NCBI GenBank assembly: GCA_024508935.1
Contig: JANINW010000019.1
Span: 92,823 to 156,822 of the forward strand
DNA from: Flavipsychrobacter sp.
Lineage (GTDB): Bacteria > Bacteroidota > Bacteroidia > Chitinophagales > Chitinophagaceae
DNA length: 64,000 bases
Direction of reading: 5' to 3'
Shown here: positions 18,027 through 26,737 of the stretch, piece by piece
How the letters are laid out: each line of letters opens with the position of its first letter
How positions within the stretch are numbered: the stretch's first letter is position 1
Notes under the pieces: model-generated
What the model was told of the DNA's origin: nothing
Databases searched by the model: none
The model's input: the letters and a program-made list of their open reading frames with translations, nothing else
Position numbers and translations under genes: made by a program

Positions 18027-18689
18027 TTATGCTTGTGTTCTTTGATTTTGTTTGAAGATCATATACGAATACCCGAAAGTGATAACCAGGGATGCGATAA
18101 CGAAGAATAACATGACAAACTCTGCAGCAGAAGGCATAAGCAGCCCGCAAATTAGCACGATCAGTCCGCCCCAGAAGAATAAGCGGCCACCCACCTGGTG
18201 CGTCTTTTTCCAGTTGGTTTCATCGGCCAGTGCCCACGGTGTGCGGATGCCCACAAAATAGTTGGGCTTCACACTGTATATGTAATTGCCCAAGAACATG
18301 AAAAGCAAGCCTATGAGCGGGAACAAAGCGATCTCTACCAGGTGCGTGCCGGGGTGAGCAGTAGCAATAACTATCAGCAGGCCTAAAGCCGCGAGGAAAA
18401 ACACCAGGCCCGACGCCAGCTTGGCAAATACTGCCGATTTGCCGGCATCTGCCCGCTTAGGGTCTATGCGCTGGATATTGCTCAGCAGCAGGTAAGTAAA
18501 GATATTGGCTGCGCAAAGTATGAGTACACCGGTAGCCATTTCAGACTTTGAACCCATGCGCGATGGCTTGAAATCGCTGCCGCTATATTGCAGCGGTACT
18601 ATCTCGGGCAGGCTGCTCCAAACATAAGCCAGGTATATAAGCGGCAAAAGGCCTACCAGTACAAACAATAAAGTTCTAAGGTTTTTCAT
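18027..18689 (-). CDS. SdpI-family membrane protein
   Basis: The 220-residue product has about six membrane helices. The DUF1648-like N-terminal part carries P..VPLQYSGSDFKPSRMGSK, and the SdpI part shows the hallmark VGIRTPWALADETNWKKTHQVGG. In Bacillus subtilis SdpI gives immunity to the SdpC toxin and signals to SdpR; in most bacteria the role is unknown. It lies 7 bases downstream of an SdpR-like repressor gene, the same pairing as in Bacillus. No SdpC-like toxin is visible nearby. Confidence 0.88.
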   Translation of the reverse strand: MKNLRTLLFVLVGLLPLIYLAYVWSSLPEIVPLQYSGSDFKPSRMGSKSEMATGVLILCAANIFTYLLLSNIQRIDPKRADAGKSAVFAKLASGLVFFLAALGLLIVIATAHPGTHLVEIALFPLIGLLFMFLGNYIYSVKPNYFVGIRTPWALADETNWKKTHQVGGRLFFWGGLIVLICGLLMPSAAEFVMLFFVIASLVITFGYSYMIFKQNQRTQA

Positions 18690-18696
18690 AGACAGA

Positions 18697-18951
18697 TCAT
18701 TTAGTGAATTTTAGTATCCATTTTAGTATCTCATCCACTACAGTAGTGTTTAGCGAATAATAGATGAACTGGCCTTGTTTGTCTGCTTCAACCAGCCCCG
18801 CCTGTTTCAGTATATCCAGGTGGTGCGATATGCTGGGTTTCGATATATTGAAATGCTCTGCTATCTCACCGGCGGTAAGGTCTTTTTTTTTGAGCAGTTC
18901 CAATATCTCGCGCCTTGTCTGGTCGTTGAGTGCTTTAAAGACGCTGTCCAT
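18697..18951 (-). CDS. SdpR-like ArsR-family autorepressor
   Basis: The 84-residue product is a short winged-helix repressor: MDSVFKALNDQTRREILELL, then HFNISKPSISHHLDILKQAGL as the DNA-reading helices, then a wing GQFIYYSLNTTVV. The length and ending match SdpR rather than metal-sensing ArsR proteins, and no Cys pair is present. It starts an operon sdpR-sdpI-hydrolase. A perfect 10-bp inverted repeat lies immediately upstream of its start. Confidence 0.9.
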   Translation of the reverse strand: MDSVFKALNDQTRREILELLKKKDLTAGEIAEHFNISKPSISHHLDILKQAGLVEADKQGQFIYYSLNTTVVDEILKWILKFTK

Positions 18952-18989
18952 TATTTAGATAATTATATATTTAGACAAATATCTAAATA
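18952..18989 (-). promoter_or_regulatory. Operator-like inverted repeat upstream of the sdpR-like gene
   Basis: TATTTAGATA at 18952-18961 and TATCTAAATA at 18980-18989 form a perfect 10-bp inverted repeat with an 18-base spacer. A third TTTAGA copy lies between them (18970-18975). The minus strand has GATATTTG, one base off the -7 consensus, inside the distal arm. The arrangement fits autorepression by the SdpR-like protein. Confidence 0.65.
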
Positions 18990-19025
18990 CTATTTTAAAC
19001 AACCAAATTAAAATATCAAAAAATG

Positions 19026-19049
19026 AAGCCTCCCAATTACGGGAGGCTT
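19026..19049 (-). terminator. Terminator of fbp
   Basis: AAGCCTCCC / GGGAGGCTT with a six-base loop. On the minus strand it is followed by CATTTTTTGA, a U-rich tail, 27 bases after the fbp stop. Confidence 0.8.
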
Positions 19050-19076
19050 TCATACTATATAAAGTCTATCGTTTTA

Positions 19077-20102
19077 TTAACCCACATTTACCGCGCTGTG
19101 CTTGAATTCCAGTGCTTTTTCTACCAGGTTTTTAGAGCCTATGTAGATAGGTACGCGCTGGTGCAGTTCGGTAGGCACTACGTCCAGTACATTGCCGGTA
19201 CCCGTGCTGGCAAGGCCATTGGCAGCAGCCATCAGGAAGGCCATAGGGTTGCATTCGTATTGCAGGCGTAGTTTACCGTTGGCATTGCTCTTATCGGCAG
19301 GGTACATGAATATGCCACCTTTTATCAGCGTACGGTGCATATCGGCCACCATGCTGCCTATATAGCGGTGAGAATAAGGGCGTCCTTCTTCTTTATTGCT
19401 TTCCATGCAGTAATTGAGGAAGGCTTTCATGCCATCATCATACTTGCAGGTATTGCCCTGGTTAATGCTGTATATCTTTCCTTTTTCAGGACATTTCAGG
19501 TTAGGGTGGCTCAGGCAGAACTCACCAATAGAAGGTTCCAGCGTAAAGCCATTCACACTCAGCTTGGTGGCATACACCATCATGGTGCTGCTGCCATATA
19601 TTACATAGCCGGCAGCCATCAGTTTATTACCCGGCTGCAGGAAGTCTTCCATAGTACAAGGTTGGCCAAGCGGGCTCACCCTGCGGTATATAGAAAATAT
19701 AGTGCCTATCGGGGCATTTACGTCAATATTAGAAGAACCGTCCAGCGGGTCGAACAGTACTACGTACTTACTGTTGGCAGAGTATTCATCGTCAAAACAT
19801 ACGGCATTGTCATTTTCTTCACTGGCTATGCCTGCGCAGTCGGCGCTGTTTTGCAGCACGCTTATCAGGGTCTCGTTGGCAAATATGTCCAGCTTCATTT
19901 GTTCTTCGCCCTGTACATTGGTAGCGCCGTGTTTGCCCAGTATATCTACCAGCCCGGCTTTCAGCACCTGTTTGTTGATGATCTTACAGGCAAGGCCTAT
20001 ATCACGCAGCAGCGCACTCAGTTCGCCCGTAGCATTCGGGAACTGCCTGGTCTCCTGGATGGTGAACTCATCCAGGGTTATTAGTTTACGTTTAGGATTC
20101 AT
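19077..20102 (-). CDS. fbp: Fructose-1,6-bisphosphatase, class I
   Basis: The 341-residue enzyme removes the 1-phosphate of fructose 1,6-bisphosphate in gluconeogenesis. The metal-binding signature FDPLDGSSNIDVNAPIGTIFSIYRR (segment about 125-150), the upstream SEEND acid cluster and the C-terminal AADKSNANGKLRLQYECNPMAFL region identify the class I family. The length is normal. The start MNPKRKLITL at 20102 was chosen because a -7 box lies at 20135-20142, inside the longer frame. It is a single gene with its own terminator. Confidence 0.96.
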   Translation of the reverse strand: MNPKRKLITLDEFTIQETRQFPNATGELSALLRDIGLACKIINKQVLKAGLVDILGKHGATNVQGEEQMKLDIFANETLISVLQNSADCAGIASEENDNAVCFDDEYSANSKYVVLFDPLDGSSNIDVNAPIGTIFSIYRRVSPLGQPCTMEDFLQPGNKLMAAGYVIYGSSTMMVYATKLSVNGFTLEPSIGEFCLSHPNLKCPEKGKIYSINQGNTCKYDDGMKAFLNYCMESNKEEGRPYSHRYIGSMVADMHRTLIKGGIFMYPADKSNANGKLRLQYECNPMAFLMAAANGLASTGTGNVLDVVPTELHQRVPIYIGSKNLVEKALEFKHSAVNVG

Positions 20103-20134
20103 TATAATATGACGATTTTCTATAAAACTTAATG

Positions 20135-20142
20135 CAAAAATA
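20135..20142 (-). promoter_or_regulatory. -7 box of fbp
   Basis: The minus strand reads TATTTTTG, an exact TAnnTTTG match, 32 bases before the fbp ATG. It rules out the upstream in-frame start. Confidence 0.55.
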
Positions 20143-20306
20143 ATCAAACAATCCCAAAGCAGGCTGGTAAACCATATTATACTTGCCGGCAATATTCAAG
20201 GCGCTGCTGAAGCGGATATTTGGATATGTTTTAGATTTTAAAATATTTTTTTCACTTTTAGCCATAATTAAACCTTTTTACCGGTGCAGAGGTTGGCTGT
20301 AAACAC

Positions 20307-20314
20307 TACCTTTG
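20307..20314 (+). promoter_or_regulatory. -7 box of the corA operon
   Basis: TACCTTTG matches TAnnTTTG and lies 26 bases before the corA ATG at 20341. The longer in-frame start at 20284 is upstream of this box. Confidence 0.55.
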
Positions 20315-20340
20315 CACAGCTTTTCAAAAACCGGGGGCCT

Positions 20341-21282
20341 ATGGTACAATATTTCAAAAACATAAACCGGCAAACACTGGAGATCCAACAGCCCGACGGC
20401 GCTAACTGGATAAATGTAACGCCCCCCTTCCAGGAGAACGAGATAGACAATTTATCTACTACCCTCGGCATTCCACGCGACTTTCTTACCGATACCCTCG
20501 ATATTGAAGAACGTGCCCGTTATGAAAGCGAGGATGGTGCCAAGCTGCTTATCCTCAAAACCCCGGTAGAAAATAAATCGCTGAATGAAAGTGACGCGTT
20601 TTATGTCACCATTCCTATATCTATCATCATTACCGAACGCAGCCAGGTGGTTACTGTCAACTCTTTTGAGAACGTAGCTATACGCCGTTTCCTTACCACC
20701 TTTGCCAAGCGCCATCCCGAAAGGCCTATTATGATGGTGCTGAAGATATTGGAGAAAGTGGTGATGGACTTCATGGAAGTGCTAAAGGAGATAAACCACC
20801 GCCGCAATATATTTGAGCAGAAACTGTACGATAGTAACCGTAACGAAGAGCTGCTGTCGCTGATGCGGGTACACAAAAGCCTCGTATATTTTGTAACAGC
20901 CCTGCGCAGCAACGAGCTGCTGCTGATGAAAATGGAGCGTACCAACTTCCTCAACTGCGACGAAGAAGAGCGCGAATTTTTGGCCGACCTGATAGTAGAA
21001 TACAGCCAGGCCCTTGAAATGGCCGATACCTATACAAACATCCTTAGCTCTACTATGGATGCCTTTGCCAGCATCATCAACAATAATATGAACCTGGTGA
21101 TGAAACGCCTCACCAGTATCACGATATTGATATCGCTGCCAACGCTTATTGCCAGCTTCTTTGGCATGAATGTTACCATACCTTTCTCTGAAGGCGCGCA
21201 TAGTTTCTACCTGCCCATACTGCTGTCCATAGTGGTATCGGTGCTGGTAAGTTTCTATTTCAATAAAAAGAAGTGGTTCTAA
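20341..21282 (+). CDS. corA: CorA-family divalent cation transporter
   Basis: The 313-residue product is a CorA-type Mg2+/Co2+ channel. The N-terminal cytoplasmic domain is followed by two C-terminal membrane helices; the ion-selectivity motif GMN sits at the end of the first (SFFGMNVTIPF), and the protein ends in a basic tail FNKKKWF, as usual. It should form a homopentamer in the inner membrane. The symbol is given for the family. It is followed after one base by a Nudix hydrolase gene, so the two are co-transcribed. Confidence 0.92.
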   Translation: MVQYFKNINRQTLEIQQPDGANWINVTPPFQENEIDNLSTTLGIPRDFLTDTLDIEERARYESEDGAKLLILKTPVENKSLNESDAFYVTIPISIIITERSQVVTVNSFENVAIRRFLTTFAKRHPERPIMMVLKILEKVVMDFMEVLKEINHRRNIFEQKLYDSNRNEELLSLMRVHKSLVYFVTALRSNELLLMKMERTNFLNCDEEEREFLADLIVEYSQALEMADTYTNILSSTMDAFASIINNNMNLVMKRLTSITILISLPTLIASFFGMNVTIPFSEGAHSFYLPILLSIVVSVLVSFYFNKKKWF

Positions 21283-21283
21283 A

Positions 21284-21703
21284 ATGCAGCAGGGGCCAAG
21301 CCGTTTCAATATACGGGTGTATGGTATATGGCTGCACAACGGGCATGTGCTGGTAAATGAAGAGCGCATACATGGCCGGCAGGTAACCAAATTTCCCGGT
21401 GGCGGGCTGGAACTGGGCGAAGGCACCCACGATGGCCTGAAGCGTGAATGGCAGGAAGAGCTGGGCATGGACATACAGGTACTGCAGCATTTTTATACCA
21501 CCGATTTTTACCAGCCTTCTGCCTTCGATGATTCACAGGTTATTTCCATCTATTATTTAGTACGCGGCGAAGATCCGCAGGCTGCCATTACCAACCGCTT
21601 AGAGAACGAACGTACTTACTGGTACCCGCTGGCCGACCTTGATATAGATACTTTTACCCTGCCAATAGATAAGCTGGTAGGGGAACTCCTGACGCGCCTG
21701 TAA
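21284..21703 (+). CDS. Nudix hydrolase
   Basis: The 139-residue product has an intact Nudix box (GX5EX7REUXEEXGU) in the segment starting GGLELGEG and running through REWQEELGM, where the Glu residues bind Mg2+. It cleaves a nucleoside diphosphate linked to another group; the substrate cannot be told from the sequence. It starts one base after the corA stop, which suggests translational coupling with a Mg2+ transporter, although a functional link is not shown. Confidence 0.92.
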   Translation: MQQGPSRFNIRVYGIWLHNGHVLVNEERIHGRQVTKFPGGGLELGEGTHDGLKREWQEELGMDIQVLQHFYTTDFYQPSAFDDSQVISIYYLVRGEDPQAAITNRLENERTYWYPLADLDIDTFTLPIDKLVGELLTRL

Positions 21704-21770
21704 GCAGTTATCCAGTCAAAGCATTCATTGCCCTAAAGGCTTTTGTATTCAAGGATAATTTTATTCTTAT

Positions 21771-21778
21771 TATATTTG
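21771..21778 (+). promoter_or_regulatory. -7 box of the first PAS gene
   Basis: TATATTTG matches TAnnTTTG and lies 35 bases before the ATG at 21814. A TTTTG at 21741-21745 is 25 bases upstream, slightly further than the usual 19-21. Confidence 0.55.
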
Positions 21779-21813
21779 CAGCACATATATAGAGATTTGT
21801 TCCTGTAAATAAA

Positions 21814-23184
21814 ATGGAAGACACACCAGAGGATAAAACCACCACCACCGGATTCAACTATCAACAGCTTTTTGAACACAGCCCTATACCATACTGGATA
21901 TACGATATCGAAACCCTGCGTTTCCTCGTAGTAAACAGGGCTGCCATAGAGCTTTACGGCTACGCCGAAGCCGAATTCCTGTCAATGACCATCAGGGATA
22001 TACGCCCGCCTGAAGAGGTGAGCGCCCTGGAAGATGCAGTGTACCGTGACCCGAACAAAAAAATGGACTGGCGCCACCGCCGCAAAGATGGTACCATTTT
22101 TTATGTGCAGATACTGGCTACAGATGTTACCTACCATGGGCGTAATGCACGCGCTATACAGGTAATAGACATCAGCCAGCGTATAGAGGCCGAACAGCAT
22201 AATACCCTTTTATACAACGAGGTACTGCGCCAGAAAGACCAGCTGGAGATGATCAATGCATCGCTCACGGATGTGATATGGGTAGTAGAAATGGGCACGT
22301 TTAAGCGCTTGTATGTAAACGCCGCCTGCGAGAAAATGTACGGGTATACACAGGGACAGGTAATGAGCGGCGAAGTACATTTTTTTGATTTGATACACCC
22401 CAATGATAAACAGAAGTTTTTTGCAGCGGTAGACGAATTAATAAAGAACGGCCATGGGCAGACGGAAGTACGTATCATGCACAAAGACGGTAGTATACGC
22501 ACATTATTGTCGCAGGCGCATATCAGCAAATCGTCCGACGGGCATAGTCCCGATGTTATCAACGGCATAGATATAGACATTACAGAGCTGCGCAATGCAC
22601 AGAATGCCCTGCGCGACAAAGCTGAAGAAATGCAGGCTATGCTCGATGGCATCACCGACGGCTTCTATACCATAGATGATAACCAAAACTTTACCTATGT
22701 CAATCCTACATTGGAGCGACTGTATAATAAGCCACGCGGTTATTACCTGGGCAGGAATCTTTGGGAATGCTTTCCGATGCTGAAGGAAAGCGTATTTGGC
22801 AAGGCTATACTGGAAACTATAGCCTGGCGCATCACTACACATGCCGAGGGTTTTGCACCTATAGCCGGGCGTACATTTTCTGTCAGCTTTTACCCGCTGA
22901 AGAATGGCATGGCTACTTATATGGTAGATGTAACAGAATACAGGAAGAAGGAAGAAGTAGTAAGGCACCAGAATAAGACCCTGCGCGAAATAGCGCAAAT
23001 GCAATCGCACCAATTGCGCGGACCGGTGGCTACTATCCTGGGGCTGGCACAGTTGTTCAATTTAGATGATCATGCCGACCCTGCCAATAAAGAGATCATT
23101 GCCGCTACAGTAGAAGCGACCGAATCGCTGGATGATGTTATCAAACAGATAAATGCAAAGACCAGCGAAGCCAGCGAATTGTAA
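21814..23184 (+). CDS. Triple-PAS protein ending in a HisKA-like helix pair (no ATPase)
   Basis: The 456-residue cytoplasmic product has three PAS domains (about 14-130, 135-255 and 270-378) and then a dimerisation-type segment, REIAQMQSHQLRGPVATILGLAQL (split here only for naming), resembling the H-box of sensor histidine kinases. The protein stops after the two helices; there is no HATPase domain. The residue after the H-box His is Gln, where active kinases carry Glu or Asp. It may be a signalling adaptor or a phospho-acceptor for another kinase (inference). It has no membrane helix. The adjacent gene is a full-length paralogue. Confidence 0.85.
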   Translation: MEDTPEDKTTTTGFNYQQLFEHSPIPYWIYDIETLRFLVVNRAAIELYGYAEAEFLSMTIRDIRPPEEVSALEDAVYRDPNKKMDWRHRRKDGTIFYVQILATDVTYHGRNARAIQVIDISQRIEAEQHNTLLYNEVLRQKDQLEMINASLTDVIWVVEMGTFKRLYVNAACEKMYGYTQGQVMSGEVHFFDLIHPNDKQKFFAAVDELIKNGHGQTEVRIMHKDGSIRTLLSQAHISKSSDGHSPDVINGIDIDITELRNAQNALRDKAEEMQAMLDGITDGFYTIDDNQNFTYVNPTLERLYNKPRGYYLGRNLWECFPMLKESVFGKAILETIAWRITTHAEGFAPIAGRTFSVSFYPLKNGMATYMVDVTEYRKKEEVVRHQNKTLREIAQMQSHQLRGPVATILGLAQLFNLDDHADPANKEIIAATVEATESLDDVIKQINAKTSEASEL

Positions 23185-23330
23185 ATCGTCCCGGTGACAT
23201 TTCTGTGACATAACCCCTGGCGTATATCATTCGGCAGCAGCAACAGCTGTTTCAGCAATATTAGTTTGCATTTTATAAAGCTGTTTTCTATTTTGATAGA
23301 TTTTAGAGGAATACATCATTTTCAGGCTAA

Positions 23331-24695
23331 ATGGCAGACATTACAGGGGATAAAAACACACCGTTCGATTATAAGCAGATCTTTGACCACAGCCCTATAC
23401 CGTATTGGATATATGATACGGAAACACTGCGTTTTGTAGCGGTAAACAAGGCTGCTATAGATAAATATGGTTATACAGAGGAAGAATTTCTTTCGATGAC
23501 CATAAGAGACATACGCCCGGCAGAGGACATACCCTTGCTGGAAGATGCCATTCACAGGACAGATACGCGCCATAAAGACTGGAGGCACCGTAATAAGGCC
23601 GGTGATATTTTCTTTGTACAGATACTCTCTACCAACGTTAACTGGCAGGGGCATGAAGCCCGCGCGGTAAAGGTGATAGACATTACCAAGCGGGTAGAGG
23701 CCGAACGCCGCAATACCCTGCTGTATAACGAAGTGCTGCGCCAGAAAGACCAGCTCGAAATGATCAATGCCTCGCTTACCGATGTGGTATGGTCGGCAGA
23801 AATGGGCACCTTCAGGCCGCTGTACATAAATGCCGCCTGCGAAAAAATGTTTGGCTACACGGTGGAAGAAATGATGCAGGACCCCAACCCCTTATTTGGC
23901 ATCATATACCACGACGATAAAGAAAAATTCAAAGAAGGTATACAGCGTATGCTGGCTACCGGCAGCGATGAGAGCGAGATACGCATACTGCATAAAGACG
24001 GTACTATAAAAACCTTTTTGGTGCAGGGCCACGTGCGCAAGAACGCCCTGGAAGGTATGCCCGATATACTCACCGGCATTATCATAGACATTACCGGCCT
24101 GCGCAAGGCGCAGAACGACCTGCAGGAAAAAGCAGAAGAGATGCAGGCCATACTCGATGGCATTACCGACGGCTTTTACACCCTCGATAACGAATGGCGT
24201 TTTACTTATGTAAACCCTGCCCTCGCACAATCTTTTGCTGTACCGCGCGAAGCTGTGATAGGCAAAAAATTGCTGGAAGCCACCCCGCAGCTGGAGCACA
24301 GTATCTTTTACCCGGCTATGGCCGAGGCCTACGAAAAGCAGCATACCACTTATGCCGAAGGCGTAGCGCCCAGCAATGGCCGTATATACTTCTGCACTTT
24401 CTATCCTATAAAGAACGGCCTGGCTGTATACTCGGTAGACGTTACCGAATACAAGGAAAAAGAAACACTGGTAGAGCGGCAGAACCAGTTGCTGCGCGAA
24501 ATAGCCCATATGCAATCGCACCAGTTGCGCGGCCCTGTGGCATCTATTTTAGGCCTGGCACAATTGGTAAACGCAGACAACTTTACCGACCCCGCCAATA
24601 AAGAGCTCATTCAATCAATCATAGAAGCCACCCGCGCCCTCGACGATGTTATCAAACACATCAACGAAAAAACCAGCGAAGCAGCGGAGGGGTAA
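23331..24695 (+). CDS. Triple-PAS protein ending in a HisKA-like helix pair (paralogue)
   Basis: The 454-residue product is a tandem paralogue of the gene at 21814-23184, colinear over its whole length. It has the same three PAS domains, the same linker LRQKDQLEMINASLTDV and the same ending QSHQLRGPVASILGLAQLV, with no ATPase domain and Gln after the H-box His. The most divergent parts are the third PAS domain and the loops that line the PAS pockets, which suggests that the two copies sense different signals. The 146-base gap between them holds no gene. The convergent gene begins 10 bases downstream without a terminator. Confidence 0.85.
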   Translation: MADITGDKNTPFDYKQIFDHSPIPYWIYDTETLRFVAVNKAAIDKYGYTEEEFLSMTIRDIRPAEDIPLLEDAIHRTDTRHKDWRHRNKAGDIFFVQILSTNVNWQGHEARAVKVIDITKRVEAERRNTLLYNEVLRQKDQLEMINASLTDVVWSAEMGTFRPLYINAACEKMFGYTVEEMMQDPNPLFGIIYHDDKEKFKEGIQRMLATGSDESEIRILHKDGTIKTFLVQGHVRKNALEGMPDILTGIIIDITGLRKAQNDLQEKAEEMQAILDGITDGFYTLDNEWRFTYVNPALAQSFAVPREAVIGKKLLEATPQLEHSIFYPAMAEAYEKQHTTYAEGVAPSNGRIYFCTFYPIKNGLAVYSVDVTEYKEKETLVERQNQLLREIAHMQSHQLRGPVASILGLAQLVNADNFTDPANKELIQSIIEATRALDDVIKHINEKTSEAAEG

Positions 24696-24704
24696 GATTT
24701 AAGT

Positions 24705-25526
24705 TTAGAGTCTAATTTCAAATGTTCGTGAAAATTCTGTGGGTTTACCAAAGTCATCTGACGCCGGGCCCCAAACAGGCATGTCATAAATAAGCTTCTC
24801 CACTATTGCATCCATTCCCGGGTGGAGTCTCTTTTTAAATTCTATGTAATCTACTTTACCTTTTTTGTTGAAAAAGCAGCGAACTATCATTTTCCCTTTG
24901 GGTAATTTCATATCAGTTTTAGGGTCTTTATAATTCTTTCTTATATACTCGTAAAACGAGTAATATCCTACAGGATGTTCGGGACAGCAATTGTCCTCGA
25001 AGGGTTTTGATTTTTCGCCGGTTTCGGTATAGTATTTATAATGTCTGCACACATTATTTTTGCATTTGGCAGTATACTTTATTTTCCCATTTGGATAATA
25101 ACGTATCGCATCTCCATGATGCAAGCCATTTTTAAAATAAGAAAATTTCATCAAGCTTCCATCTTCTCTGTAATCATTCCAACGTCCATCCGGCTCACCA
25201 TTTACCTCATTTCCTTCACACTCAATTTTTCCATTTTCAAAATATGAAATATAATGCCCATGCCCTGTATCGCCTTGTTCGTCTTTATATGTTTGTTCTG
25301 ACGCCAATTGGTTATTGCTTACAAAATAGTCTTTTATCAGGTAAAGCCCACTTGCCAATTTTTCAACTTTAAATTTGTAGTATAACGCGCTATCACGTGA
25401 TACTTTCTGGTTATTCCTGTCTAAGAAAACAGTGTCTGAGCCAGTGGCTTTTGCAAATGAGGAGGTTGCAGTAATAGCTACAACGGCAAACAGGAAATAT
25501 AACTTGATGGGTAAAGTGTTTTTCAT
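24705..25526 (-). CDS. Exported MORN-type repeat protein with TonB-C-like end
   Basis: The 273-residue product has a signal peptide (about residues 1-25, ending SSFAKA), then MORN-like repeats of the type found in YwqK proteins: HYISYFENGKIECEGNEVNG, then GRWNDYREDGSLMKFSYFKNG and HGDAIRYYPNGKIKYT. The last 90 residues (YYSFYEYIRKNYKDPKTD ... GKMIVRCFFNKKGKVDYIEF) resemble the TonB C-terminal domain seen in many Bacteroidota envelope proteins. The function is unknown. The gene is visibly richer in A+T than the PAS genes beside it. Confidence 0.7.
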   Translation of the reverse strand: MKNTLPIKLYFLFAVVAITATSSFAKATGSDTVFLDRNNQKVSRDSALYYKFKVEKLASGLYLIKDYFVSNNQLASEQTYKDEQGDTGHGHYISYFENGKIECEGNEVNGEPDGRWNDYREDGSLMKFSYFKNGLHHGDAIRYYPNGKIKYTAKCKNNVCRHYKYYTETGEKSKPFEDNCCPEHPVGYYSFYEYIRKNYKDPKTDMKLPKGKMIVRCFFNKKGKVDYIEFKKRLHPGMDAIVEKLIYDMPVWGPASDDFGKPTEFSRTFEIRL

Positions 25527-25582
25527 TGGTAAAAATTAATAAATAGTCTTTTATAATGCAAGTTGAAGCCTTACTAATAGCC

Positions 25583-25609
25583 GTCATATCGAGCGCAGCG
25601 AGATATCTG
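25583..25609. repeat. Short palindromic REP-like element
   Basis: The imperfect palindrome ATATCGAGCGCAGCGAGATAT, with CGTC before it and CT after it, resembles the TCATTTCGAGC...GCGAGAAATCT elements scattered between genes in many Bacteroidota. The resemblance is from memory; only one copy was noticed in this window. Confidence 0.5.
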
Positions 25610-25659
25610 CCGGGACGCTTCGGTACTGTCGTTTCCGCTAATTCCCTAACTTGTATAAC

Positions 25660-25920
25660 ATGACCAATGCTATCCGTTTCACATTCTGGACTTACTGGTT
25701 GTTGGGTATCCCTTTTCTTTTCCTGCCGCCGTTTTTAGATATAGCCGCCGGCATTGCTGCATTAGTTTTGCTCGTAGCAAATACATTGCTGATAACCCGG
25801 CAATTGATAAGAACAGGAACAGAACGAGAATTAATAGCCTGTCTTGTAGCCGATGTTATAGCATGGGCCATTGTTGCGTTTTTTTTACACCTCACTTGGG
25901 CTTTACGAAACGGTTGCTGA
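25660..25920 (+). CDS. Small integral membrane protein, unknown
   Basis: The 86-residue product (MTNAIRFTFWTYWLLGIPFL) is almost entirely hydrophobic with three predicted membrane helices, interrupted by a short polar loop RQLIRTGTEREL. No family is recognised. The ATG at 25660 is preferred over TTG at 25651. No -7 box is apparent, but the reading frame, hydrophobic pattern and codon use look like a real gene. Confidence 0.55.
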   Translation: MTNAIRFTFWTYWLLGIPFLFLPPFLDIAAGIAALVLLVANTLLITRQLIRTGTERELIACLVADVIAWAIVAFFLHLTWALRNGC

Positions 25921-26119
25921 ATCTCTCAATACACAAAGTAACGCGAGCCTGAAACTTAGCGTGTATTTTACTCGCACGATGAGAAATGTTCTTAGAAAAG
26001 AAATGATAAAAAAATTAGCCTGTATAATGTTTCGATAGAATTTTAATTTAAGTACCTAAATAGGAATAACAATCTTACTTTGAGAAGTAAATCGAATGCT
26101 TATCACAAGAATATCTCCA

Positions 26120-26737
26120 CTATTTTTGTATTCTAGTAGTTCGGCTGTAAAAACCATTTTTCAAATCAAGAATATAAGTTCGATCAATGTTTGATAAATC
26201 CCCAACAAAAATTACCTCTGGCTTTGTGTTTAACAACATTTTTGTTATTAAGAATGGTTGGCTTGAAGTTATGGTGAAATTAACTTCAATAATATAGGTG
26301 TAATATTTTTTGTTGTTATATGTTATTGTGCTACGTCTTTTACCTTCAGATCTAAAGCCTCGGTCATTATAAGAATAGTAACGTGGAAATTCAACCCAAT
26401 ATATGTCCGCGCTGTCGGTTCCTACATTAATATGGTGTGCTGAAATTTCCATTGCGCTATCGTATAAATTTTTGCTACAACTAAAACAAAAAAATACCCC
26501 ATTCCATTGGCCTTTAATTGGAGATACAAATAGCCCTAAATTCTGATCGGTTACAAAACTTATATTGTCATCATCTGGTATTTCATTCACATTTACCAGA
26601 ACAGTATCTGCATGTTCGATTCTTGTATTGTAGATGGTTCTTGATTTCTGTTGTTTGAAATTGTATTGACAATTTGCCACAGATGGAATAGTGATTAGGA
26701 GAATGTAGAAGCCTGTTTTTATTGGAATTATTTTCAT
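26120..26737 (-). CDS. Exported protein of unknown function
   Basis: The 205-residue product has a signal peptide (residues 1-23, ending SVANCQ) and no recognised domain. Two Cys lie close together in FFCFSCSKNLYD. The start codon abuts the stop codon of the gene upstream with no gap, so the two are translated from one transcript. The base composition is clearly richer in A+T than the flanking ABC transporter gene, which suggests a recently acquired or fast-evolving gene pair. Confidence 0.6.
   Translation of the reverse strand: MKIIPIKTGFYILLITIPSVANCQYNFKQQKSRTIYNTRIEHADTVLVNVNEIPDDDNISFVTDQNLGLFVSPIKGQWNGVFFCFSCSKNLYDSAMEISAHHINVGTDSADIYWVEFPRYYSYNDRGFRSEGKRRSTITYNNKKYYTYIIEVNFTITSSQPFLITKMLLNTKPEVIFVGDLSNIDRTYILDLKNGFYSRTTRIQK

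Noticed and set aside
16606-18150. A 514-residue version of the alpha/beta hydrolase
   Set aside because: It would overlap the SdpI-like gene by more than 120 bases and hides a clear signal peptide that starts at 18015.
21814-24695. The PAS proteins as pseudogenes of histidine kinases
   Set aside because: Both copies end at the same place, the gap after the first contains no remnant of an ATPase domain in any frame that I could see, and both frames are intact.
24705-25526. A toxin-antitoxin label (YwqK antitoxin) for the MORN-type protein
   Set aside because: The protein has a signal peptide and a TonB-C-like end and no adjacent toxin gene; the label reflects a domain name and not a demonstrated role.
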